64,000 nt of DNA, from NCBI GenBank assembly GCA_019459285.1, contig JAIBEL010000045.1:58149-122148 (forward strand), written 5' to 3'. This document shows, piece after piece, positions 1 to 9,176 of the stretch. The DNA comes from Rhizobium sp. GTDB lineage: Bacteria > Pseudomonadota > Gammaproteobacteria > Burkholderiales > Thiobacillaceae. The translations under genes and the position numbers were made by a program. The notes below the pieces were generated by a model that searched no databases, was not told the DNA's origin, and saw nothing but the letters and a program-made list of their open reading frames with translations. Each line of letters starts with the position of its first letter. Position 1 is the first letter of the stretch.

Positions 1-124
1 CCGCGGCGAGCTGATCCAGCCGGTGCGCGCGCGTGAGAAACAGATCGGCAGGCGGCAGCCGCAATTCGGGAATGTCGCCGGCCGCGGGTTCGATTTCGCC
101 GGGCTGCAGGAGTGTGGTCGTCAT
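1..124 (-). CDS. fdhE: Formate dehydrogenase accessory protein FdhE (N-terminal 41 codons; continues past the left edge)
   Basis: Only the first 41 codons lie in the window. The start is the ATG at 122-124, and the reading frame stays open to base 1. The segment ending PELRLPPADLFLTRAHRLDQL matches the beginning of FdhE, where a short acidic leader is followed by LPxxxLFxxRAxRLxxLA. FdhE is a cytoplasmic rubredoxin-like iron protein needed to activate Tat-exported respiratory formate dehydrogenases. Its position 35 bp downstream of fdoI on the same strand fits the usual fdoGHI-fdhE operon. The zinc/iron-binding CxxC motifs are beyond the edge, so the call rests on the N-terminus and context. 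Confidence 0.72.
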   Translation of the reverse strand, partial: MTTTLLQPGEIEPAAGDIPELRLPPADLFLTRAHRLDQLAA

Positions 125-158
125 GCGCTAATCGATCCTTGTCATGAATTGTCGGGAA

Positions 159-776
159 TCATTTGCCGGTCAGTTCGCGATACCAGGCACGGTGATGGTG
201 TTTGGCCCACGCAGGCGACACCGTGCCACGCGTCATCGCCCGCACCGAACCCTTGACCCAGAGCGCGGCGTAGACGTGCACAATGATCGCGAGGATCATG
301 AGCCAGGCGACGACGGCGTGGATCAGCACGGCGATGCGCAACACGACAAGCGGAAACGCCGGTGCAAACCACGGCCGCCAGATGACGATGCCCGTCAACA
401 GGAGTATCGGGATGAGCATCACCACGGTCCAGAACAGGACTTTCTGTCCGCCGTTGTACTTGCCGGTTTCGGGCATGCGCTCGTCACGGTTGTGCAATTC
501 GTCGCCCATGTGACGCATCCATTCGCGGTCGCGCGGGCGGATGACATTTCGGCGCCAGAAACGAAGCGCGAGCAGGATGAAGACCAGGGCCAGGAACACG
601 CCTATATAGGGATGCAGGATGCGGTCCCAGGTCCCGCCTCCGAACAGGTGCGACAGGAAGAAAAAGGCCGGATGAAACAGCGCGATGCCCGACAGCGCGG
701 CCAGCACGAAGCTGATCGCCACGGCCCAGTGATTGCTGCGTTCGCCTGCGCTGTAGCGATGGATCCATCTACTCAT
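159..776 (-). CDS. fdoI: Formate dehydrogenase gamma subunit, cytochrome b556
   Basis: This 205-residue membrane protein has four hydrophobic segments and starts [17 protein letters not shown], the N-terminus of FdnI/FdoI. It binds two b haems and passes electrons from the beta subunit to quinone in the cytoplasmic membrane. Candidate haem ligands are histidines in the first segment (after ERSNHW), in LHPYIGV and in the last segment (LIHAVVAW and [10 protein letters not shown]). An AAGGAG ribosome site precedes the ATG at 776, and the gene overlaps the fdoH stop by 8 bp. An upstream in-frame ATG at 854 was rejected because it would bury the start inside fdoH without a ribosome site. Confidence 0.93.
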   Translation of the reverse strand: MSRWIHRYSAGERSNHWAVAISFVLAALSGIALFHPAFFFLSHLFGGGTWDRILHPYIGVFLALVFILLALRFWRRNVIRPRDREWMRHMGDELHNRDERMPETGKYNGGQKVLFWTVVMLIPILLLTGIVIWRPWFAPAFPLVVLRIAVLIHAVVAWLMILAIIVHVYAALWVKGSVRAMTRGTVSPAWAKHHHRAWYRELTGK

Positions 777-1722
777 GATCGCTCCTTGTAGAGAGGGGCC
801 GGGCCGGGTCATACGCGCGGCTCGGGTCGGCCGGCGGCGGCGGATCGTCCGCATCGGCCTCCTCGTCCGGAACCAGCTTGGGACCGACCGTCACGAAGTG
901 GAAGAAACCGGCAAAGACAGCCAGGCCGATGCCAAAGTTCATCAAAGGCTTGGTGATGCCTTTCCACAGGCTGACCAGCGGGCTGATGCTCGGGTCCTTG
1001 GGAAGATTGGCATACAGCTCGGGCTTGTCACCGTGCTGCAGGACATACATCACGTGCGTGCCGCCGACGCCCTGCGGATCGTACAGTCCCGCATTGCTGT
1101 AGCCGCGTTCCTTGAGGTCGGCGATGCGGCCCTCGGCGTGGTGGATCATGTCGATCTTGGAGCCGAACACGATCGCCCCGGTCGGACAGGTCTTCACGCA
1201 GGCCGGCTCCAGCCCCACCCCCACGCGGTCGGAACAGAGCGTGCACTTGTACGCCTTGTTGTCCTTCTTCGAAATGCGCGGAATATTGAAGGGGCAGCCG
1301 GTGATGCAGTAGCCGCAGCCGATGCAGTTTTCCTCGTGGAAATCCACGATGCCGTTCGAGTACTGGACGATCGCGCCCGGCGACGGACAGGCCTTGAGGC
1401 AGCCCGGGTCGGCGCAATGCATGCAGCCATCCTTGCGGATCAGCCATTCCAGCCGGCCCTGTTCCACCTCCACTTCGGAAAAGCGCATCACGGTCCACGA
1501 TTGATCCGTGAGGTCGCGGGGATTGTCGTAGACGCCGACGTTGGTGCCGACCTCGTCGCGCAGGTCGTTCCACTCCATGCACGCCACCTGGCACGCCTTG
1601 CAGCCGATGCATTTCGAGATGTCGATCAATTTTGCAACAGGGATCGCCCCCTCGATGCGCACATGGGGCGAAGGGGTGGTGGTGGCGGAGCGGGCCTTGA
1701 TGTCGAGTGATTGCAGTGCCAT
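769..1722 (-). CDS. fdoH: Formate dehydrogenase beta subunit, four [4Fe-4S] ferredoxin
   Basis: A 317-residue iron-sulfur subunit that carries electrons from the molybdenum subunit to the membrane cytochrome. Four cysteine clusters are visible: [14 protein letters not shown] near residue 38, [14 protein letters not shown] near 100, [14 protein letters not shown] near 133 and [21 protein letters not shown] near 160. A C-terminal hydrophobic helix (around 263-282) anchors it in the membrane, as in FdnH/FdoH (about 290-300 aa). GGAGG lies upstream of the ATG at 1722, and the gene follows fdoG by 9 bp. It is translationally coupled to fdoI. Confidence 0.95.
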   Translation of the reverse strand: MALQSLDIKARSATTTPSPHVRIEGAIPVAKLIDISKCIGCKACQVACMEWNDLRDEVGTNVGVYDNPRDLTDQSWTVMRFSEVEVEQGRLEWLIRKDGCMHCADPGCLKACPSPGAIVQYSNGIVDFHEENCIGCGYCITGCPFNIPRISKKDNKAYKCTLCSDRVGVGLEPACVKTCPTGAIVFGSKIDMIHHAEGRIADLKERGYSNAGLYDPQGVGGTHVMYVLQHGDKPELYANLPKDPSISPLVSLWKGITKPLMNFGIGLAVFAGFFHFVTVGPKLVPDEEADADDPPPPADPSRAYDPARPLSTRSDHE

Positions 1723-1731
1723 GGCCGCCTC

Positions 1732-4700
1732 CTAAACCTTCTCGATGTTCACGAGGAACGCCTTGAATTCCGGCGTCTGGGTGTTGGCATCGCCCACGAA
1801 GGGTGTGAGCGTGTTGGTGATGTAGCCATTCTTGGTCAGCCCCATGAACCCCCAGTGAATCGGCATGCCCACGGTATGCACTTTCCGTCCCTCGACGTCG
1901 AGCGTACGCACGCGCTTGGTCACCACCGCCACCGCGACGATGAAACCGCGCTTGGACCTTACCCGGACATGATCGCCATCCTTGATGCCCTTCTCCTTGG
2001 CCAGGTCTTCGCCGATTTCCACGAACTGCTCCGGCTGGATGATGGCGTTGAGCCGTGCATGCTTGGTCCAGAAGTGGAAATGTTCGGTGAGCCGATAAGT
2101 GGTGCCCACATAGGGGAACTGATCCGGCTTGCCGAAACTTGCCCAATCCTCCTTGAACACCCGCGCGGCAGGGTTTGCCCGTGCCATCTCGTTCTTTGGA
2201 TGCATGGGATTGTTCGCCAGCGGCGATTCCATCGGCTCGTAGTGTTCGGGGAAGGGGCCCTCCGCCATCTTGTCCACCGCGAAGAAGCGCGCCACGCCTT
2301 CAGGGTTCATGATGAAGGGATTCATCCCGTCTTCCGGTGGAGAGTCTGGCTTGAAGTCCGGAATGTCGGCGCCCCCCCACTTGCCGCTGGCAGCATCCCA
2401 GGCAATCAGCTTGCGCGTCGGATCGTAGGGCTTGCCGCTCGGGTCGCACGAGGCGCGGTTGTACAGCACACGCCGGTTGGCCGGCCAGGCGAAAGCCCAG
2501 TTCAGCGTCTGCCCGATACCATAGGGATCGCTGTTGTCGCGCCGCGCCATGAGGTTGCCTTTCTCCGACCAGGCACCGGAGAAGATCCAGCAGCCGCAGG
2601 AAGTCGAGCCGTCGTCGCGCAATTCGGCGAAGCCGTTCAACTGCTCGCCGGCCTTCACCAGGACCTTGGCCGTATCCTTCGGGTCGGTGACATCCTTCAG
2701 CGCCTTGCCGGAGAATTCCTTGGCCAGTTCCTCGGGCGACGGTGCTTCGGGCTGGCGATGCTTCCAGGTCAGGTTGAGGATGGGATCGGGGAAGGCGCCG
2801 CCGCCCTTCTTGTACAGGTCGCGCACCCTAAGGAAGATGCCAGCCATGATTTCCTGATCCCCCTTGGCATCACCCGGCGGTTCTGCAGCCTTCCAGTGCC
2901 ACTGCAGCACACGGCTGGAACTGACCAGCGAACCGTCCTCCTCCGCGAAGCAGGTGGACGGCAGGCGGAACACCTCGGTCTGGATCTTGGCCGGATCCAC
3001 GTCGTTGTATTCGCCGTGGTTCTGCCAGAACTCCGAGGTCTCGGTGGCCAGCGGATCGATGATCACCAGATATTTGAGCTTGGCGAGCGAGCCGGATACT
3101 TTCACCTTGCAGGGTGCCGAGGCCAGTGGATTGAAGCCCTGGCAGATGTAGCCGTTGACCTTGCCCTGGTTCATGTTCTCGAACACCTGCAGCAGGTCGT
3201 AGCCCTTGTCGAGCTTGGGCAGCCAGTCGTAGCACCAGTTGTTTTCCGCGGTGGCGGCATCGCCCCACCATGCCTTCATGTTGCTGACGAAGAACTTGTT
3301 GTAGTTCTGCCAGTAGGAGAGCTGGCCCGGGCGCAGCGGCTTGGAGGCACGCTTCTCGACGTAGGCGGTGTAGTCCTGCTCGGCATCATTGGGCAAGCTC
3401 ATGTAACCCGGGAGCAGGTTGGACAGCAGCCCCAGATCGGTCAGCCCCTGGATGTTGGAATGGCCACGTAGCGCGTTCATGCCGCCGCCTGCCACGCCGA
3501 TGTTCCCCAGCAGCAATTGCACCATCGCGCCTGTACGGATGTTCTGCGAGCCCTGCGAGTGCTGCGTCCAGCCCAGAGCGTACATGATGGTCATGGTCTT
3601 GTTGGGCGCGGCGGTCCCGGCGATCATCTCGCACACCTTGAGGAAGGCCTCCTTGGGTGTGCCGCAGATGGACGACACTACGTCCGGCGTGTAGCGTGCG
3701 TAGTGCGCCTTCATCATCTGATACACGCAGCGCGGGTTTTGCAGCGTCGGATCGGTGACGACATAGCCGTCGGCGCCCATCTGGTAGCCCCAGGTGGACT
3801 TGTCGTAGCTGCGTTTCTCCGGGTTGTAGCCGGAAAAAATGCCGTCATTGAACGCGAATTCGTCCTTCACCAGGAAACTGAAATCGGTGTAGGTCTTCAC
3901 ATATTCGTGATGGATCTTGTCGTTGCTCAGCAGATAGTTGATGACTCCGCCGAGGAAGGCGATATCCGTGCCGGCGCGGATCGGCGCGTAATAATCCGAC
4001 ACCGCGGCCGAGCGCGTGAAGCGCGGATCGACCACGATAAGCCTGGCCTTGCGATGCGCCTTCGCTTCGGTCACCCATTTGAAGCCGCATGGGTGCGCCT
4101 CGGCAGCATTGCCGCCCATGATCAAAACCAGGTCCGTGTTCTTGATGTCAACCCAATGGTTGGTCATCGCACCGCGGCCAAACGTCGGGGCAAGACTTGC
4201 CACCGTCGGACCGTGTCAGACACGCGCCTGGTTATCGAATGCGAGCATCCCCAGGCTGCGCGCGATCTTCTGCGTCAGGTAGCCAGTTTCGTTGCTGGAA
4301 GCGGAAGCGGCGAGCATGCCGGTGGACACCCAGCGGTTCACCGTTTCACCCTTGTCGTTCTTGGCGATGAAGTTCTTGTCGCGGTCGTCCTTCATCAGCT
4401 TGGCGATACGCGTGAAGGCGTCGTCCCAGGAAATGGGCGTCCATTCCTTGCTGCCGGGCGCACGGTATTCGGGCTGCGTGAGCCGGCCCGGGCTGTGTAC
4501 GAAATCCAGTAGACCCGCCCCTTTCGGGCAGAGCGTGCCACGGTTCACCGGATGATCCGGATCGCCTTCGATATGCATGATTTCGCCGGGTGCGTTTTTG
4601 GCCTTGTCGCCCAGGCTGTAGATCAAAACGCCGCAGCCTACCGAGCAATAGGGGCAGGTGTTGCGGGTTTCGGTGGTGCGTGCCAGCTTGAACGCCCGTA

Positions 4701-4803
4701 CTTCCGCCAGGGCCTCGCCGGGCGCGAATCCCAGCGCAACGAGGCTGGAGCTGCCGACCCCCGCTGCGCATATCTTGAAAAACTGTCTCCGGGTCACTTG
4801 CAT
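1732..4803 (-). CDS. fdoG: Formate dehydrogenase major (alpha) subunit, selenocysteine-containing
   Basis: A 1023-residue Mo/W-bis-MGD formate dehydrogenase catalytic subunit (E. coli FdnG/FdoG are about 1015 aa). The N-terminus MQVTRRQFFK is a twin-arginine export signal, so the enzyme faces the periplasm. A [4Fe-4S] site CPYCSVGCG follows near residue 51. Codon 196 (4216-4218) is an in-frame TGA. The context V-TGA-HGPTVASLAPTFGRG is exactly that of the selenocysteine site of FDH-N/O, so the two open halves (4803-4219 and 4215-1732) are one gene read through by SelB, not a frameshift. GGAGG precedes the ATG. The gene heads the fdoGHI-fdhE operon. The selA/B/C genes are not in the window and must be elsewhere for this to work. 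Confidence 0.95.
4180..4218 (-). promoter_or_regulatory. SECIS-like element directing UGA recoding in fdoG
   Basis: Directly after the TGA at 4216-4218, the mRNA forms GGCAA-GUC-UUGCC (4201 to 4189), a perfect 5-bp stem with a three-base apical loop starting 15 nt past the UGA. The loop context AGUCU resembles the SelB-binding loop of the E. coli fdhF/fdnG elements. Recognition by SelB is inferred from that resemblance. Confidence 0.8.
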
Positions 4804-4896
4804 CTCGGTCCTCCATTCTCGTAAATTCAGGCACGCATGGAAAAACTATAGAAACAAAACATCCCCTTACAAATATTATTTATCGATCACCGCCAT

Positions 4897-4939
4897 AAAA
4901 AACGTTCCAGCGATGGGCAGGAACCCGCCTGCCCATCGC
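4897..4939 (-). terminator. Strong hairpin, likely terminator of the 5048-5637 gene pair
   Basis: GCGATGGGCAGG (4910-4921) pairs perfectly with CCTGCCCATCGC (4928-4939), a 12-bp stem with a 6-nt loop. On the minus strand a run of six T (4902-4897) follows after a short gap. The hairpin lies between the secreted-protein gene and fdoG. The gap before the T run makes it slightly non-canonical. Confidence 0.6.
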
Positions 4940-4962
4940 CCGGCGGCGTCATGAGCCCCTGA

Positions 4963-4994
4963 TTCCTGGATGTTCAGCTTCCTGGATGTTCAGC
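4963..4994. repeat. Exact tandem duplication of 16 bp
   Basis: TTCCTGGATGTTCAGC occurs twice head to tail (4963-4978 and 4979-4994) in the intergenic DNA between the terminator hairpin and the small secreted-protein gene. It has no evident coding role and is probably a slippage duplication. Confidence 0.8.
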
Positions 4995-5047
4995 ACCCGT
5001 CCCGCGGCGAAATGCCGCCGATCCGATTGCGGGGCAGCAGCAGGGTG

Positions 5048-5371
5048 CTAGCGCCCGTCCTCGCCGCTGTCGCTGAAATCGCCCAGCGGCCGCTTGAACG
5101 TATAGTCCGCCGGCCGGAGGATCAGTTGCCGTGCCGACGTTTCCACGCTGCCGCTGGGGATGGTGAAAGGCAGCGCCACCACGGTCAGCACCGTCCCCAC
5201 CACCGTGGCCGCCAGTCCCAGCGGCCGCATGACCAGCGCGTCCACCACCATGTCGGTGGTCTTGTCGCCGCTGACCGTGTCATCCTGCTGGGCAAGCACG
5301 GTGACCGGCATCAGGCCGAGGGCCGCGGCCAGCAGGGCGGAGGCCAGCCCATTACGCAGGGCGGCGCTCAT
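5048..5371 (-). CDS. Small exported protein of unknown function
   Basis: This 107-residue protein has a clear signal peptide (hydrophobic core ASALLAAALGLMPVTVLA, cleavage likely after AQQ or LAQ). A mature region follows with a hydrophobic GLAATVVGTVLTVVALPFTIP stretch and the ending ADYTFKRPLGDF. The pattern DMVVDALVMRPLGLAATVVG occurs in small proteobacterial exported proteins of unknown role. The start ATG (5371) overlaps the TGA of the upstream HicA-like gene in an ATGA, so the two are probably co-translated. A longer frame reaching 5656 would run through that gene and was not used. No function can be assigned. Confidence 0.75.
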   Translation of the reverse strand: MSAALRNGLASALLAAALGLMPVTVLAQQDDTVSGDKTTDMVVDALVMRPLGLAATVVGTVLTVVALPFTIPSGSVETSARQLILRPADYTFKRPLGDFSDSGEDGR

Positions 5372-5637
5372 GCCTTGCCCTGCGGCAGGCCCACACCTGC
5401 CGACACCAGATAATCGCGCACGTGCCGCAACTCCTGTTTGCTGCAGGTATTGCTGTTGTGCGGGCGGTGCAGAAAACCTTCCACACCGTTCAGCACCACG
5501 CGAAAACTCGCACCATGGTGCGGTTCCACGTTGGCACCCAGATGCGCCAGCATCGCTTCCACCTCGCGCCAATGGACGTTGCCGCTGACCGGCCCCTCGA
5601 AGATCGCCCGCAACAAATTCTCGTGCTTGTGACTCAT
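5368..5637 (-). CDS. HicA-family (dsRBD-like) protein, possibly an orphan toxin
   Basis: 89 residues. The sequence MSHKHENLLRAIFEGPVSGN, then WREVEAMLAHLGA, then RVVLNGVEGFLHRPH matches the longer HicA-like family, which folds as a small dsRNA-binding domain. The histidine in FLHRPH takes the place of the catalytic His of HicA mRNA interferases. No HicB-type antitoxin gene adjoins it. The downstream neighbour is instead the exported protein at 5048-5371, overlapped by ATGA. Whether this copy is an active toxin or a domesticated RNA-binding protein cannot be told. An upstream in-frame start at 5685 was rejected in favour of the ATG that begins the conserved domain. Confidence 0.75.
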   Translation of the reverse strand: MSHKHENLLRAIFEGPVSGNVHWREVEAMLAHLGANVEPHHGASFRVVLNGVEGFLHRPHNSNTCSKQELRHVRDYLVSAGVGLPQGKA

Positions 5638-5720
5638 GAACAGTGACTCGCGACATTCAACATTTCCCCAGCATAGAACTGCCAACGCCCGACGTGAAGG
5701 GGAAATGGCGCCGGGACCCG

Positions 5721-8700
5721 TCAGGGCATGCGCAGAAACGCATCCATCGCCGATGGCGCCAGCGGCCGGCTAAACAGATAACCTTGCACTTCGCTGCACC
5801 CGGCCTCGCGCAGGAACGCCAGTTGCTCCGCCGTTTCCACGCCTTCGGCGATGATGCCCAGCCGCAGGCTGCGCGCCAACTGGATGATGGCGCTGACGAT
5901 GGCGGCATCATCCGGGTCGGTGTGGATGTCGCGCACGAAAGACTGGTCGATCTTGAGCCGGTCGACGGCGAAACGCTTGAGATAGCTGAGCGAGGAATAG
6001 CCCGTGCCGAAGTCGTCGATCGCCAGCCGGATGCCCAGGGCTTTCAGCTGCCGAACCGTGTCCAGGGTGTTCTCCACATCCTGCAGCAGGATGGATTCGG
6101 TCAGTTCCAGTTCCAGCAGCTGCGGCGGCAGCCCGCTGCGCGCCAGCGCACCCGCCACGGTCTCGATCAGGCCGGCACGACGAAACTGCAGGGCCGACAG
6201 GTTGACCGACATGGTGATATCGGGCAATCCCGCCTGTCGCCACGTCTGGGCCTGCCGGCAGGATTGTTCGATCACCCAGGCGCCGATGGGCACGATCAGG
6301 CCGCTGTCTTCCGCCACCGGGATGAAACGGGCCGGCGATATGTCGCCCAGTTCCGGGTTGTGCCAGCGCAGCAGCGCCTCCACGCCGGTCACCTTGCCGC
6401 TGCCGGCATCCAGCTGCGGCTGGTAATGCAACTGCAGTTCGGCCCGGTAGAGCGCCTGGTGCAGACGGTTCTGCAGCATCAGATGCTCGCGGGCCTGCCG
6501 GTTCATGCGGTCGTCGAAGAAGCGGTAGGTATTGCGGCCCGCGTCCTTGGCGTTGTACATGGCCGTATCGGCCTTCTGCAGCAGGCTGTCGAAGTCGCTG
6601 CCGTCCTGCGGATACATGGCGATGCCGATACTGCAGGATGCGTTCATCGCGTGGCCGTTGATCTCCACCGGCTCGGCCAGCAACCTGAGGATGTCTGCCG
6701 CGACGCGCTCCACCGTTTCCATGTCCGGGATTTCGTTGAGCAGCAGGATGAATTCGTCGCCGCCCTGGCGGCTGATGGTATCACTGTCGCGCGTGCTGTG
6801 CATCAGCCGCTGGACGGCCTCCAGCAAGAGCTGGTCGCCTGCAACATGTCCCAGGGTATCGTTCACCCGCTTGAAATTGTCGAGGTCGAGGAACAGCATC
6901 GCCACCCGAGTCTGCGACCGTTGCGCCCTGGCCAGCGCCTGCTCGAAACGGTCGCGCAGCAGCACGCGGTTGGGCAGGCCGGTCAGGACATCGTGATGGG
7001 CGAGAAATTCGATGCGCGCTTCCGCCTGTCTGCGCTCGGTAATATCCTGGCAGGCACCGTACAGGCGGTTTCCGGCCTGGTCGTCGTCCGCCTCCACGGC
7101 CAGCGTATACGCCCGGATGTAATGGATGGCGTCGTCCTTTGCGAGGATGCGCAGTTCGCATTCGCTACGCTGCCCCGGCGCGAGATGGGCAATATTGCGA
7201 TCGAATTCGGCGAAATCATCCGGGTGAACGAGATGGCGCCAGCAGCCTTTCGCCATGATTTCATCCAGCGAATAACCGAAGACCTGATCCGCGGAAGTCG
7301 TCGCCCAGTCGATGATCAGGTCCCCTTTCGCCGTCTGCATGCAGGAATACAGCAGGTCGGTCGACACGCTGGAAATCAGACGATAGCGCTCCTCGCTCTC
7401 GCGCAGCGCCTGCTCCATCCGCTTGCGTTTGCTGATGTCGATGAAGTTGACCACTGCCCCCACCAGCTGGCCGTTGCGGTACATGGGATGAGACCAGTAT
7501 TCGACCGGGAAGCTGGTGCCATCCTTGCGCCAGTGCACTTCGCTGTCCACATGGGTGGGCTTGCCCTCCAGGGTGGAACTGCGAATGTGACACTGCTCCT
7601 TCGGATAGGGGCGCCCGTCAGGATAGCTGTGGTGGATCAGGGCATGGATACCCTTGCCGAGGACTTCCGCGTGCGTGTAGCCCAGCATGTCGAGACAGGC
7701 CGGATTCACGAACGTGCAGATGCCCTGGTTGTCGACCCCGAAAATCGCCTCGGGGGATGCGTCCAGCAGCAGCCGAAAACGCTCTTCGCTCTCGCGCAGC
7801 GCGGCCAGGGCCGCACGATGGCCCATGGCCACGCCGAGGTCGGCGGCCAGCTTCTCCAGCAGGATCACCTTTTCCGGCCCGAACGCATGGGGCTCTTCGC
7901 TATAAACCGTCAGGGCGCCGATAACCCGTCCATACGCCCGCAACGGCGTCGCAGCCGAAGATCGATAACCATGGATGAGCGCACGTTCCCGCCACGGCGC
8001 AAACTGCAGATTGGTCTCGGTGTCGTCGTTGATCGCCGTGATGCCCAGGCGTATGGCGGTCCCGGTGGGCCCCTGGCCCAGGGGAGAATCATCGCAGCGG
8101 ATTTCCGCCTTGGGCAGATACGTATTCTCGAAGCCCGCCTCCGCCACCGAATCGACCGTGACGCCATCCTTGTTCACCAGGCCGACCCAGGCCATGCGGA
8201 ACAGATCGTCCCGCACCAGTTCCTGACAGATGCGTGCCATCAGTTCGTGCTCGGGCCGCTCCGCCACCAGCATTTCGTTCACCGCCGCGATGATCTGCAG
8301 CAACAGATTGCGCTGCCGCATGACCAGCGCCTCGCGCCGCTGTTCGGTCACCTCGCGCAGGCTGCCCACCATGCGCAGCGGAGTGCCCTCGGCATCGCGC
8401 TCCACGACCTCGCCCCGGTTATGTAGCCAGATCGAGGTACCGTCGGCGTGCCGGATTCGATGTTCGCGATCGAACACTGCCTTGCCATCGAGACAGGCCC
8501 GAATTGCCGTCATCACGCCTGCCCGATCCTGCTCCTGCAGGCATGCAATGGCCTCCTGCCAGGTATGCTCCGACTGCTGCACGTCCAAACCCATCAGGCG
8601 CGCCCACTGCGGGTTGTGCCGCACCCGCCCGCTACGCAAATTCCAGTCCCACACTCCTTCGCCAAGGAGCGCCACGGCATAGGCCTGTTCGCTCCCGGCA

Positions 8701-8999
8701 GGTTGTGGTTTGCCGGCCTTGCCCGCCTTCCTCTCGGCGGCGGGATCACGCCCTTCCGCCAGCACCGCCCGCGCGGCACAGCGACGCCGCCTCGCCTCGC
8801 CCAGCGTCACCTCCGGATATACCCCCAGGGCCAGGGTCTTGCGTTTGCCGCCAAAACGGTAATCCAGCCGCCAGTAACGTGAACCATCGGGATTCAGTAG
8901 CAGATACATGCCGCCGCCGTCTGCCAGCTTGAGCGGTTTGGCCGCTGGACGCGTCTGGCGGATACGGCGGTCAGTAAGAGGTATAGCGGTACGGGCCAT
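5721..8999 (-). CDS. Integrase arm-domain / PAS-GAF-PAS-PAS-GGDEF-EAL fusion protein
   Basis: One uninterrupted 1092-residue frame. Residues 1 to about 95 are the arm-type DNA-binding domain (DUF4102) of P4-family tyrosine integrases: MARTAIPLTDRRIRQTRPA, then LADGGGMYLLLNPDGSRYWR, then RKTLALGVYPEVTLGEAR. The integrase core and catalytic domain are absent. Instead a PAS domain (about 108-225), a GAF domain (about 240-400), two PAS domains (about 405-660), a GGDEF domain and an EAL domain follow. The cyclase has an intact GGDEF signature (RQGGDEFILLL) and an upstream RxxD inhibitory site (RDSD). The EAL domain has EALLRW, DDFGTGYSSL and LKIDQSF, so both c-di-GMP synthesis and breakdown look possible. 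No transmembrane segment is evident, so it should be cytoplasmic. The fusion is seen in the sequence; a DNA-linked c-di-GMP role is inference. Confidence 0.93.
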   Translation of the reverse strand: MARTAIPLTDRRIRQTRPAAKPLKLADGGGMYLLLNPDGSRYWRLDYRFGGKRKTLALGVYPEVTLGEARRRRCAARAVLAEGRDPAAERKAGKAGKPQPAGSEQAYAVALLGEGVWDWNLRSGRVRHNPQWARLMGLDVQQSEHTWQEAIACLQEQDRAGVMTAIRACLDGKAVFDREHRIRHADGTSIWLHNRGEVVERDAEGTPLRMVGSLREVTEQRREALVMRQRNLLLQIIAAVNEMLVAERPEHELMARICQELVRDDLFRMAWVGLVNKDGVTVDSVAEAGFENTYLPKAEIRCDDSPLGQGPTGTAIRLGITAINDDTETNLQFAPWRERALIHGYRSSAATPLRAYGRVIGALTVYSEEPHAFGPEKVILLEKLAADLGVAMGHRAALAALRESEERFRLLLDASPEAIFGVDNQGICTFVNPACLDMLGYTHAEVLGKGIHALIHHSYPDGRPYPKEQCHIRSSTLEGKPTHVDSEVHWRKDGTSFPVEYWSHPMYRNGQLVGAVVNFIDISKRKRMEQALRESEERYRLISSVSTDLLYSCMQTAKGDLIIDWATTSADQVFGYSLDEIMAKGCWRHLVHPDDFAEFDRNIAHLAPGQRSECELRILAKDDAIHYIRAYTLAVEADDDQAGNRLYGACQDITERRQAEARIEFLAHHDVLTGLPNRVLLRDRFEQALARAQRSQTRVAMLFLDLDNFKRVNDTLGHVAGDQLLLEAVQRLMHSTRDSDTISRQGGDEFILLLNEIPDMETVERVAADILRLLAEPVEINGHAMNASCSIGIAMYPQDGSDFDSLLQKADTAMYNAKDAGRNTYRFFDDRMNRQAREHLMLQNRLHQALYRAELQLHYQPQLDAGSGKVTGVEALLRWHNPELGDISPARFIPVAEDSGLIVPIGAWVIEQSCRQAQTWRQAGLPDITMSVNLSALQFRRAGLIETVAGALARSGLPPQLLELELTESILLQDVENTLDTVRQLKALGIRLAIDDFGTGYSSLSYLKRFAVDRLKIDQSFVRDIHTDPDDAAIVSAIIQLARSLRLGIIAEGVETAEQLAFLREAGCSEVQGYLFSRPLAPSAMDAFLRMP

Positions 9000-9130
9000 G
9001 ACGGACCAGGATGATTACGTGACGTTGCCATCATACCGACAGATGCCGTCAGGTGTACCGTCAAAAACATTCATGGCAGGCGGTACGAATTACAGCATTT
9101 CCATACAGGGATACAGGGTTTTGCAACATC
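9000..9130 (-). promoter_or_regulatory. Upstream region of the integrase-arm fusion gene, possible relic arm sites
   Basis: The non-coding DNA upstream of the fusion gene carries CCGTCA at 9046-9051 and 9058-9063, the second inside GTGTACCGTCA, and an 'atacaggg' pair just beyond (near 9105-9118). Short GTACC-type repeats are common upstream of P4-type integrase genes, so these could be relics of arm binding sites. This is a weak, motif-level observation. Confidence 0.25.
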
Positions 9131-9176
9131 GACCAGCCCGCCTGTTGATCCGCCCGCTTGCCCGTTTTCTACAAGC

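Noticed and set aside
4216-4218. Reading the in-frame TGA in fdoG as a nonsense mutation or two separate genes
   Set aside because: The flanking residues and the following stem-loop are those of the FDH selenocysteine site, so recoding is the better explanation.
4804-4900. FNR or NarL site upstream of fdoG
   Set aside because: No TTGAT-N4-ATCAA match was found; the A/T-rich stretch is only promoter-like.
5643-8426. Long plus-strand open frame (927 codons) opposite the GGDEF/EAL fusion
   Set aside because: Antisense shadow with Gln/Arg/His-rich, domain-free sequence.
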